From: Pratylenchus scribneri
Lineage: Eukaryota; Nematoda; Chromadorea; Rhabditida; Pratylenchidae
Length of the DNA: 64,000 bases
Direction of reading: 5' to 3'
Assembly: GCA_030063045.1 (NCBI GenBank)
Contig: JAQSEB010000111.1
Coordinates: 930,001-994,000 of the forward strand
Position numbers and translations under genes: made by a program. The notes below the pieces were generated by a model that worked only from the letters and a program-made list of their open reading frames with translations, was not told the DNA's origin and ran no database searches. Below are positions 23,841 through 35,900 of the stretch, one piece after another (the first letter of the stretch is position 1; every line of letters begins with the position of its first letter).

Positions 23841-24744
23841 ATGTCAGTGATTTTGATTTTAATTCTGGCTGCGATGATTCCGCTCCCAATCCAATCTCTA
23901 CTTGTCCGTATTCCTCCAATCCAAGTTCATCCAATCGACGGACCATGGCCAAATAATATTAGCCGGCAAAGGAATGTCTTTCCCTTCATAATTGACAATG
24001 CCAAGAAAATGTGTAATGGTTTGTTTTTTTTTTAAATTAAATATTAAATTTGGGCAATCCTCAAGTCATAAAGATCCACTTATAATAATACTAAGAACAA
24101 TTATTAAAAATTATAATCATATATTTTAAATTCTTATAATTTTATTGGGATGGTATTTAATTTGGCGAAAAAAAACATTGAAAATGGCGAAAAGAGTATT
24201 GAAAATGGCAAAAAGATTTTATCAGTTTAGCAGTTTCTCCCAGACCCACATATCTTGTACTCGTTCGATAGATCTCGTCGATACGAATCGAATGGTATAT
24301 TATTTTGTCATGGTTTGATCAAAATTAAAGGTATTAAACTACTTAAACCATCCTTTGGGTTTTGGTTCAAAATCAATTAATCATGACAAATTTTATAGCT
24401 CTATCGAATGGATATATGGTTAGAAGGTTTAGGACAAACCACTAAACCTTATAAACTTTTCGCCATTTTCAATATTTCCCATTTAATTAATAATTATTAT
24501 TCAAATAATTATTCCATTTCATTTTTCAGCTTCTTTCTCGCACAATTTTTCTACGCTTCATCATTATCATTCGCCTCAAACACCGGAGGATGAAGCATGG
24601 CTTTTGTTGCTGAAAATGACCGCACGTTTAATTGACATTTACACACACATTTACATATGGAGGACATTTGGCATGGGCAGTCAACAAATGAGAATTTATA
24701 ATAAATTTTCACTGCTTTGGCGCGGAATATATTATTTGGAATAA
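23841..24744 (+). CDS. Secreted IPPIQVHP-family protein, copy 1
   Basis: Two exons (23841-24018, 24530-24744), 393 nt, 130 aa, GT-AG, phase 1. A signal peptide (MSVILILILAAMIPLPIQS) is followed by LVRIPPIQVHPIDGPWPN, a short basic stretch and NAKKMCN. Exon 2 encodes SFSHNFSTLHHYHSPQTPED and then an amphipathic aromatic/basic segment (LLLLKMTARLIDIYTHIYIW...FSLLWRGIYYLE). Exon 2 is not in the longest frame, so it is easy to miss. The tandem paralogue at 24944 keeps both exons open, which supports coding. No known domain recognised; a small secreted protein of unknown role. Confidence 0.6.
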
Positions 24745-24943
24745 ATGAATGACACAAAGCAACATATCCATATTTTATTTTGATTTTTGAATTAATTTAA
24801 TTGTGAATTTTTTGATAAAATCTCATTTATTTTTAATTGATGTTTTTTTACTATTTGGAAAATTATTTATTTATCTGAAAATATATTTATATTTTAAAAA
24901 ACTCATTTATTCCATAACATTCAAAGATTTTATTTTGGCCACA

Positions 24944-25397
24944 ATGATTCCACTCTCAATCCAATCTCTACTTGTCCGTATTCCCCCAATCCAAGTTCAT
25001 CCAATCGACGGACCATGGCCAAATATTAGTCGGCAAAGGATTGTCTTACCTTTCGGCCTCGTAACTGACAATCTCAAGAAAATATGTACCTAATTGTTTT
25101 TTATATTTAATTTAAATTACCCAAATAATATATAATTTTATTATTAAAACAATTTTTTCAGTTTCTTTCCCCCACAATTTTTCTGCACCTCATCGTTATC
25201 ATTCGCAGCAATCGGCGGTTGAATTATGGCCTCAACCGGAGGATGAATTAGGGCCTTTGTTGCTGAAAATTACCGCAGCTTTAATCGACATCCGCATAAG
25301 CCTTTACATATGGAGGAATTTTGGCCCAGAGAGTCAAGCAATGAGGATTTGGACTAAAATTTCACTGCTTTGGCGCGTCATATTTGTTTTGGAATGA
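24944..25397 (+). CDS. IPPIQVHP-family protein, copy 2 (N-terminus altered)
   Basis: Exons 24944-25085 and 25162-25397, 378 nt, 125 aa, same phase-1 intron as copy 1. It keeps QSLLVRIPPIQVHPIDGPWP, a region ending LKKI, and in exon 2 SFPHNFSAPHRYHS...PEDELGPLLLKITAALIDI...IWRNFG...SLLWRVIFVLE, open to the stop despite many substitutions. The ATG of copy 1 is not conserved: the aligned region reads TCC ATA ACA. The usable starts are Met at 24944 (weak signal peptide) or an upstream Met at 24803 in the same frame. Secretion is therefore uncertain. It is either diverging or newly decaying. Confidence 0.52.
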
Positions 25398-26908
25398 TTT
25401 ATGAATGACAAAACAACATATCCATATTTTGCTTTGATTTTTGAATTAATTTAATTGTGAATTTTTTTGATAAAATTTTATTAATGTTATGCACCTGGAA
25501 TTTGCTGGGTCCAAGAAATATAGGCCTTATTAATTAAGTTTGAAGCCAATAAGTAACTTCGAAAATATTTTTGTCCGTGTAGAAAATTGGAAAATACTCA
25601 GAATTATATATAATTTTATGTTTATCCCAATTCCCAGTAAAATTGCTAAAAATTAGTTATTGTAACCCTACGGCAAATTATAGGCACTGAAACAAATTTA
25701 CCTCATAAAAGGTCTTATAATAAAGAATTTACGGTATGTGGATTTGTGTTTGTGATTTTGGGAATTGAGATTAATAAGGAAAGAAATTAAAGTTCAAATT
25801 GGAGAGGAGACAAACGACGGTGAAAAAGTGGCGATCATCAATCATCAAATAATTCAAATTCCTTCATCCAATCAATTAATTATTCATTTTGGGTTATTTA
25901 GGTAGGGCGTAGGGAGAAGAAAGGCCAAATATATTTGTGGTTCGAGGGAAAAAGTATGGGAAATGAATTGTCGGGATCGGGAATTAGGAATTGAAGGATA
26001 ATTCGAAGGCCAATGGAATGCCAAATGTCAGAAACATCAACAAAAACATGCAAAATCTCCACTTTTTCCTTTCTCTAATTTACTTCAACCTTCCCATTAA
26101 ACTCAAAATAATTGCCGAAAAATGCCATTGTATTTTTTTTTTGGATATTTAGAGAGAAGGGAAGTGCACAAATGTTTGAGGGAAATGTTTGAGAATTGGA
26201 TTGTTGGGATTGGGAATTGAAGGATAATTCGAAGGCAAATGGAATGGCAAAAGTTGGTGGAAAATGTCACCAAAAACAACTTCAGTAGATCATCATATCT
26301 TCAAATTTTCGGATTTTGGCGCAAATTTTCAGGGGAAAATATATGGGAAATGGATTTTTGGGATTGGGAGAGGAAATTGGATTAAGAATTGAAGTAAAAA
26401 AGTCCAAATTGAAGTTGGCAAATATCAAAGGTCGGAGAAAGAATGCTTTAATGTTGGGAATGGGGATTAGGGCGAAAGGGAAATTGAAGTCCAAATAATG
26501 AGAGCCAAACGTCGGAAAAGTACACAAAACTATGTTCAACAGATGCCAACTTTCCCTTTGATCAATTCCCCCACCTCCCCCCACCCCCCCCCCCCCCCAT
26601 TCAAATCAAAAATTTGCACAATAATTAATGCTCGTTGTATTTATTCAACATTTAAGAAAAGTGGATCCCGGACGCGCGCGACAGGTGCAAAATTGAAATT
26701 ACAACACAAATGTGATATTTTGGGAACTACTCAAAAACTACGACACAATGTGTTATTTTTTGGAACTACGGGGGACTAAACATTTTGACTAAATTTGGGG
26801 GAAAGGAGACTAAACCAAAAAGGGCACCCCGGGTCACAAGGGATCATTTTCATCATCAAAACATCCAATTCATTTCATCCTTTCGGGCATTCTTCATTCA
26901 TATTCCAT
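25398..26908. other. Intergenic region with imperfect repeats, downstream of vitellogenin
   Basis: Between 25900 and 26520 a motif set (GAGGGAAA..., GGGATTGGGAATTGAAGGAT, AATTCGAAGGC) recurs three or four times in diverged form at spacings near 200 bp. A poly-C tract lies at 26584-26598. Between 26700 and 26770 a phrase close to GTGATATTTTGGGAACTAC occurs twice. No gene seen. Confidence 0.5.
26584..26598. repeat. Poly-C tract (15 C)
   Basis: Uninterrupted run of cytosines, preceded by further C-rich sequence. Unusual in this AT-rich window. Confidence 0.9.
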
Positions 26909-29900
26909 TCAGGCCCGTCGGCATGCCCGTGGCTGTTTGGTTGGCAAAACCATGCTGTGGCCATGGGATTGCACATTCAGCACACGTTGGCCCTGGCGAT
27001 ATTGGCGGAGAAGACGGCGAGCCTCCGAGCTGGAACGGTTCATGCAAATGTAGGACACATTTTTGGTTGTTTCGCCTTCGGCATTGTCATCATCGTCGTC
27101 TTGTTGGCTGCTTGATGAACTGCTGCTGCCAAAGTCACTGGTGGTTCGGTCCGATGGCACGGTGCCTTGTGGGCATTGCTTCACTGGCTCTTTGGAGAAG
27201 CAGATGTCATGGTTCATCTCCACAACTTTTGTCTTCTTGACCGGGGCTGAAATTTTGTGAAATTGTAAATTGGCATTGAAATGTGGGGAGAATGTTCCAA
27301 TTTAGCGCTGTTCTTGTTAATAACTCATTATAAGAACTGAATTATAATTAAAGAGTAGGCATTTGACTATCCAATAATATTGATTTTATTTAATTTGGTT
27401 CAGAATTGATTTAATTATGCCCAAAAAACAACTAAAAATTTTGCTAGTCCATAGTAAAAGGTCATTAAAGATTTTTGAGCATAATTCAATCAATTCAAAA
27501 CCAATTTAAATAAAATTAATATATTTTAATAGCCAAAAGTCTGCTCTTTATCAAAATTGGTTCTAATGAGTAATTATAAACGGGGCCAGGATCAAAATCT
27601 ATGCCAAAAAGACAAAACTTACAAATCTTTTTGCCCTGTTTGCGTCCATTCTTTTCGTTTTTGCCATTCTTTTGGTTGTTGTTGTTGAATGAATTGCAAT
27701 TGTCATCGTCATCATCGCAGCCATAGTCATTATTGTTGTTTCCACTTCGGCGTTCATCCGATTGGAAATTGCCGTCGAAGTTCTCCAATTCCCATTCCTC
27801 CTCATCATTATTGCCATTGTTGTATTCATCGCTGTCGTCATTTTGTTGTTGTTTTCGTTGGTAGCGTTGGCGGATTTTTTGGCTATTTTCTTGGTAGAAG
27901 TCGTCCAAATCTTGTTGGTTGCATTCGCCTTGGCTTTGGAGGGCATATGAGCGGTGGAATGTGGCCAAATCGGAGGCTGAAAATGAAGGATTAGAATGTG
28001 GTTTGGGTAAATTTTAGGGATCAATGTAAATTTTAAAAATAATTTTTTTTGATAAGACAGAAAAATTCACGGAATTGTTCAAATTAAAATTGGGAATTTT
28101 TTGCTCAAGGGCATCATCAAAGATTTATTCAAATTAATATCTAAAGGTAAAGGAGATAGTTAAAGGTGGATTAAATTCAATATTTAAAGGATTGGTTTGA
28201 TTTTAAAGTAGATTTTTGTAAGAGAGAAGACTGGAAAAAATTCCAGCATTATTCAAATTTTAGATTTTCCTAAAAGGTGGCCTCCGAGAATTATTCAATT
28301 TTAGGATTTAAAAAGAGAAGAAAACTTGGCATAATTGATTAAATTTCCATTTTTGGGTTTTACTTATGGAATTGTAAAAGTTTTGGATGAAAAGGAAAGA
28401 GTTCAAAAAAATTTTTCCCCACTATTTTATTCAATTTGAGTTAGAGAATTTTAAATCGATTATTTCCAAAATTATTGATTAAATCCTCCAAAACCCACCA
28501 ATTTTGTTGTTGCTCATGCGCCATTCATTCTCGCCATCCTGTTGATCATCGTAATGGCCGCAAAGTCCGCATTGGGCATTTTTGTATGCGCCGTTCACTT
28601 TCAACCATGCCTTTCGACCATTGAATCGCACGGAGATGGCACCGGGCACATGGACTGTAACATCACTCTTCTGCGCATTGTTGAAGTCCACATATTGGGA
28701 TTCGTCATCGGTTTTGACGGTTTGGCCGTTCACTTCGCATTGGATTTGTTCACCGGCGCGTTGTTGTTGCTGCGATTGGGATTTGCATTGGCCATTGGCA
28801 CATGATTTGGTCTGGCATTCGATGGTGGCCATTGGGAAAATCACTTTCAACTTCTGAAAATGTCAAAGATTAAAATTAATTTCCTTCAAATTTCCTCCTA
28901 CATTTTGGCCATTTTTGCCTTGTTGGAGGGCCTTCATCAGCACAACAAAGTCGGATTGATCGGAGCCGCAGTCTTTGGCCAAAACTGAGTAGCATTTGGT
29001 GGACAGTGGCGAGCTGTATTCCTGGTTGTCTAAAAATGCCAAAAGGATTATTTTTTGAAAATTGCCTAAAATCTGACCGAATGTGTTCACACGGTTGCCG
29101 TCGACTGTGCATTCAGCTCGGCTCATCAACTCCTGGCGCCCAATGAATTGGCCGATGGATCGGATGCTCTGCGCATTCTGGCGGACCAAGGGGAAAGGGC
29201 GCGCCTGGATCGGCAGTTGGATTTGTTGGAGCCGGACCAGTTGGCTGGGTGTTTTGACCGAGATGTTGGCGTGCTTTTGGGTGATTGGGTCGATGACCAT
29301 TGTGGCAAGGATCTGTGTTTGTTTGAATTGAGTCAGTTAGATTTGTGGAAAGATTTATCTACTTTTGTGTTAGATTTGTGTTTTCCGGAATGATTTTACC
29401 CCCTCAGTTGGTTAGAGTTATGTTTTATGGATTTACGTTTACCTAAAATTTCTCCTAGGACCAAGTCTAAATCAAAGCGATCTTCTCCTATAGATCAAAT
29501 CCAATTCGAAAATCCAAATCTAAACTCCCAAAAAATCTCCCCCATTTTCTCACCTTTCCATTCTCTTGTCCATTCTGTTGTTGGCGTTGGTTGAATGGGA
29601 TCAGCTCGGAATTCGTGTTCCAATAGTAGGCGGATTTGACCAGCTCCAATGCTCGTGCGAATGTATTTTGGGTGGATGGCTTCAGCCCGGAGTATTGTGC
29701 CTCCAAATCGAATTTGTTCAAGAATGCACTGCGTCGTTTCAGGCGTTGTTGTTCCTGTTGTTGTTGGCGGCTGTTTCCTTGTTGCTGCAATTGTTGCCTC
29801 CATGCCGACCGTTGGACCTGCTCGCCTTGGATCCGAATTTGGATCTTCTGCTTCTGGTCTGCGCCCCATTGGCATTCGGCCTTGCATGCGAATTTGGCAT

Positions 29901-32900
29901 TCTTCTCGGCAATCAATTGGGCCATTTCCGCAGTTGAGCTCACGGTTTCCGGCATCACCAGTTGGGCTTTGGCTTGCATTGTCCAGCGTTGTTGTTCACT
30001 GCCGATTTTGTTGCGTTGGGCGTCCAATTGCACTTGGCAAACTTGGAGTTTGGCATCGCAGTGGGCTTGCACTTCGGCGCTGGCACGGAATTCCTTTGCC
30101 CCACCAATGGTCAAAACGGTTGCCTTCAGTGCATGTTTGTATTGCTTTCGTGGCTGGTAGGTGGTCAAGAAGTTCTGGAGCTTTTGGCCTCGTTGGTTGT
30201 TGTCCTCTTGTTGGTAGTCCTGGAATTGGAAAATTACAATGAATCATTTTTTTAATGGCCAATATGGCCAAAATCTCAGTCAGTAATTTTTTGAGTTATT
30301 AATTAAATTTTCGTAACATTGAATTAAGCTCTTTCTTGAGAACATTTTGATATCAAAATAATTTATTAAAAACATAAATGGCCAATGGTTAAGGCCTATA
30401 ATACGAAAATTGATGGATTCTGGCCTATTTTGACACTTTTTGATCAAAACTTTTGCAATTTCCAATTAAATCCAAATTAATTCTTTCTAATTAATTCATC
30501 CGAAATCTGCATTATAAAATGGTCTAAAATTGCTAAATTTTAAATTTAATATTCACTTGAAAATTGAATTCAACCAACCACTCAAATTCCCCCTTTCTCA
30601 CCTCATAGTCATTTTCATCGGAATCGGCTTGCTCAAATTTGTTGGCATAAAAGTCATTGAGGCTTTGGCTCATTTCACGGTGTTGATTCTGGTTGCCAGG
30701 CTGGAAATGTTCCCCATCGAGTCGGAAGATAACTTCTTGCGGGCTGTTTTGGGTGGACTTGCAGGTCACGTGGATTGCGTTCTCGGTGGCCATCAACATT
30801 TGCGTGAATTCGGGGAAGCTGGACGGCTGAGAAGGCCAGTGGTAGTGGGCTAAAATGGAAGATTTGAATGTTATTGAAAGGAAGATTATTATTTAGAGAG
30901 TTTGAAAGGAAATAGGGCATTAAAAAGCTCTAGATTAACAATTAAATCAACAAAATGGGTACCAACCTTCTACGTGCAATGGAATGCCGAAACTTTGTTG
31001 ACCCACAACGGTGTTCTTCTCGTGTTGTTGGCGGTTGAGTTTTGGATTTTGAATTGCCCGGACATGACGTGGTTCATTCACCAATCCGCTGGATTGTTGG
31101 ACCTCACCGCAGTAGGACACTGGTAGGGAGTGTGCACCGAACAATTTGGTGTTTCCTTCCGGCACTTTCACCTTGGCTTGAAGTCCGTGTTGGTTATTGT
31201 TGGAGAGTTCAACGTTCAGTGGAATGTTGGCCTCAACGGAGCGGATTGATTCAACACCGGAAACCAAGAAGGGGGTCCAGGCTTCCTGTAAAAGAGGGAA
31301 ATTTTTTGATTGTTTTTTGGCCAAATTTAAACCAAAAATCTAAAGCGGCCAAATTGCCTTTCAGGTAAATGTGGCCAAAAGGCCTCCTAGTCTAATGTGG
31401 CCAAAAGGCCTCCTAGTTTAATGTGGCCAAAAGGCCTCCTAGTCTAATGTGGCCAAAAGGCCTCCTAGTTTAATGTGGCCAAAAGGCCTCCTAGTCTAAT
31501 GTGGCCAAAAGGCCTCCTAGTTTAATGTGGCCAAAAGGCCTCCTAGTTTAATTTGGCCTAATGGCCTCCCAGCATATTGTGACCAAATGGCTTAATAGTT
31601 TAATGTGGCCAAAAGGCCTCCTAGTTTAATTTGGCCTAATGGCCTCCCAGCATATTGTGACCAAATGGCTTAATAGTTTAATGTGGCCAAAAGGCCTCCT
31701 AGTTTAATTTGGCCTAATGGCCTCCCAGCATATTGTGACCAAATGGCTTAATAGTTTAATGTGGCCAAAAGGCCTCCTAGTTTAATTTGGCCTAATGGCC
31801 TCCCAGCATATTGTGACCAAATGGCTTAATAGTTTAATGTGGCCAAAAGGCCTCCTAGTTTAATTTGGCCTAATGGCCTCCCAGCATATTGTGACCAAAT
31901 GGCTTAATAGTTTAATGTGGCCAAATGACATTTTAGGCCCATTTCCTTCCCTTTACCCTTCCCCCATAACCACACAATTTGCTTACCATTTTCTGGATGT
32001 GGACTCCATTGACCATTGGTCGAGCCTCGATTTTGACCTTGAAAGCATGGGAGCCGCTGCCACTTTCTGCTCGCTCAATTTTGGCCGTTCCTTGAATCGT
32101 TGCCAGCACTGGAACAGTGTTCATCATCCGGAGTGGGATGCCCAATGCCATCGGGATCACCGCCTCCTTCTCCAACAAGCTAATGGCCATTGTCGACCGA
32201 ATTTGCTGACCGTCTTGGACGAATTGGAAGATGCGAGCCAGACTTGGTTTTTGGCTACTCTTCAGCGAGTCCAACACGGCTTGAATTGGTGCGCCCATTT
32301 GTTCGGGTCCGGCTTGTTCATCGAGGGCAATGCATGCGGTGTCCACGTCCGAAATGCGCAAGCAGGCCATGGCGAATGGCTGTTGTTGGCCTTGTTGTTG
32401 TTGGTTTTGGGCAGAGGATGTTGGGTAAGAGCGTCGGCTTTTGATGCCCAATGCGGAGTAGATGTTCCGGAGGGATTGACGGCTGTTCTCATTGTATTCG
32501 GTGGCGTCCGAGGAGGTTTCATCGGATGAACGGCGTTGGCCTCGGGTCTTTTTGGTGGAGAAAGCGCCGAATTGGTAGCCGGCTTGTTCATACCTGTGAA
32601 ATTTTGGATAAAATTGAGGAATGAAAAATTATATTAAAATGATCAGAAAATGCTTTTGGGGGCTTTAGCCAAAATAAAAAGACGAATTTACTGAAGGCTT
32701 AATCTAAAATCCCCTTAATCCCTTTGGGCTTAATCCAAAATAACCAAAATCTCCAAAACCAAAATGGCCAAAGGATTCCCAGCTTAATCCAATATGTCCA
32801 AAATATCCCTGGAGGCTTAATCCAATGTGGTTGAAATCTTTTAGTAAGAGCTAAGAGCTTAATTCAGAAAATCAAAATAACTGGTGGCTTAAATCTGTGG

Positions 32901-35900
32901 GAGTTTATTCCAAAATGCCAAAGACTTAATTAAAAATTGCCAAAATCAATGGGGGGCCTACATAAATTATAAATGGAAATAGTCAAAGAATTTGACGATG
33001 AGGTCTAATCCAAAATAAAAAAAATATCAAGGATTCCCAGAGGCCCGAAAAGTAATCTGGAATGGACATTGAGCTAATATTATAATTCCCCAAGAATATC
33101 TACTAATTAACCCACCATTGTTCCGCATCCTGTTGCATCATGTACAACTTCAAATCGTTGATGTGGAATTGGTCGTTGAGCACCGAGTCGATTTGAGCGT
33201 GTGCATAGGCTGGCAGGGAGGATCGTTGTGAGATGGTGGTGGCCAAATTGATGAACAATCCTTCTTGTTGTTGTTTTGAGCAAGTTGGAATTTCCCATTT
33301 TCCGCTGGCACGCAATTGTTGTTCGTCGACGTTGGCCAGTTTCAATGCGTTTTTGGCATGTTTGGAGCTGAAAATTTTTAGTGGTGAATTTTAAAATGAT
33401 TTTTCTTGGCAATGGTATTTCTAATTTTGGCAAAAAATTGAAAATTTTTGTTAAAAATTTTAAAAATGGCCTATTTTTGTTGGCATTGGTATTTCCGAGA
33501 GGAGACTGTGCCATTCTTTTGACTATATCACGTCGAGGCAAATGCCAATTTGGAAAATTTTTATACAATTTGAAAGCCCAAAGTGTCCTTTACAATTTGG
33601 CATTTTCAAATTTGATGAATTTCAAATTTTAAAAGAGTTACACGCCTTTGAGTTAAATGAACCCGAATTATTTTGATTTAAAGCCATTTATTCTACAAAA
33701 TGTTTTAAATTTTCAAAAAATTAGGAAGGCAACTTTTTAGAGGACATTTAGGACTTTTAAATGGCATGTTTTCTAGCATTGTTTGCGTCCTTATTGAAAT
33801 ATGGCCAAAAGAATGTCCGAGGTTTGTTGAGTATAATAAAACCCATTTTTGGAGGAAAAGCCAAAAATTTTATGAATTATTTTAAAATTTTTAAAATCAG
33901 ATTTGCCACTTTTTAGAGGACATTTAGGGCTTTCAAATGGCATATTGTCATCCTGAATTAGTCCCTTCCCTATTGAGATATGGCCAAAAGAATGGCTTCA
34001 AATCGTGCCATTTTCCTCTTTGACCGCTAAAAAATTTGAACTCACATTTGTTCATGCACTGGATTTTGGGAATTGGCCAACATTTTCATCGTCTTGTAGG
34101 CGAATGCCTGCACTTGCTTGTTGGGCTCTTGGCTAATGGTGTAGGCCAATTGGTCGAGGACAGCTTGTTCCGGCAAAGTGTACATGAGGATGGCAAATGC
34201 TGCCGTTCGCACTTCTGTATAGAGGGGGAATTGAGAAATGATTGATTAAATGGGAATTGGCCCAAAAAAATAAATTGAAATTGCCTAAAAAATGAACTGA
34301 AATTAACGAAAAAAAATTAAATTAATTATGGCCAAAAATTTAAAATGAAATTGGCCAAAAATAATTAAATTGAAATTTGGCCAAAAAATTTAAACTGAAA
34401 TTGGTCAAAAAGTAAGTGTCAATGAAATTTGCCAAAAAAGGAACCCAGAATGAGTAGGTTCAAGAAAGGCCTATTTTGTCATTTTTCCCCAAAATTTTTT
34501 TTGTCTATTTTTCCAATAAAATCTTTAATAATTCTTTCTCTAATCAATTAAACCCAATCAAAGCTATATAAAATGATATAAATTTTCCTCTTCAAGCTTA
34601 TTCATATGAAAAAATTTACCGGGTTGTTCGCGGGTGTTCTGGAAGATTGGCAACAAAATTTGCTGGATTTGCCGTGGCTGTTGGGTGCGCAAACTTCGGA
34701 GGGCATCGATGGCCTTGACACGGACAACGCGTTGTTCCTGTTTGTCCTTGATGATTTCGGCCAATTGAGGGGTGGCTGTGTCGATTCCGGCATTTCCAAG
34801 TGCGCTCAAGGCCAACACTTTTTGGGTGGTGGTTTCGGCATTTTTGAATTCGTTCAGCATTGTCTAAAGGAAGGAATGAATGAATTTTATTGACAAATTC
34901 CAAAAAATATTATTATAGGATTGGCCCAAAAGTTGAAAGCCAAAATTCAAAAATTGTATTATCAATTTCATCGCCAGAAAAAATTCCAAAACATTTTGGA
35001 ATATGGCCCAGGAATTGGACCGGCATTTTTGGCCAGCAAGCCAATCAAAAAGATGGACTTCCTAATTCCCCCTAATTTCAGCCCCAAATTTTTCCTTCCT
35101 TTTCAAAATGGCAGATTCCCCTATAAAAAATTCTTCCCCTTACCCATCAAATTGGTAATTAATTAATTATCCTTACTTGTTTGTATTGTTGCTTTTTGTC
35201 CGCTGAGCATTGTTCCTGTTGGGCGAATCCGGATTGCATGCCGTAAACACTTTGTTGAGCACTCTTTTGCGTTTTGTGTTGGCACAGTTCGTTGACCAAC
35301 GCACCGAAGGTGAGCCAGCAGGATTGGCGGAGTGCCGGACACTGTTTGACCCGTTCGGATTGGGTGCACAAATGTTGGACGGTTTGGACAATTTGGTCGG
35401 ATGGAGCCGGCAAATTGGTCAATTGGTTCAAGGATTGGGCGCATTTGAGGGTGGACATGTCCTGTGGAAAAGGAAATTGAAATTTGATAATTTATTTTTG
35501 AAATTGAAAAATGGTAAGTTGCCCTAAAATGCTAAAAAATAAATGCAAACTTTGGATTCATTTATTAATTTTATTTTTGCATTCATTTCATAATTTAGCC
35601 TTTTTAATAATTTCTTTATGGCTTTTTTTTGAAAGATTTGCCTAAAAATCCCAAAAATGTCACCTATTTAATTGGATAAAAAGCATTTAAATTTTTTTCT
35701 CCCCAATTCCCCCCTCAAAAAACCACTTGCCTCCTTCTTGATTTGTTCCGCCAGCTTTTTCACACAATTCCTTGTTCCGCATGTGGCCAGCGCATCCATG
35801 AAAATTTGCTTGGCCTTTTGTCGGTCCTGTTGTTGTTCGTGTTGTTGGTTGACGGCGTGTTGTTGGATTTGTTGAAGGTCCTGCCCGGAGCTCATCCGCA

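Noticed and set aside
29566..30255. Several long plus-strand frames across vitellogenin exon 14
   Set aside because: Shadows of the minus-strand yolk gene, which has consistent phases and family motifs.
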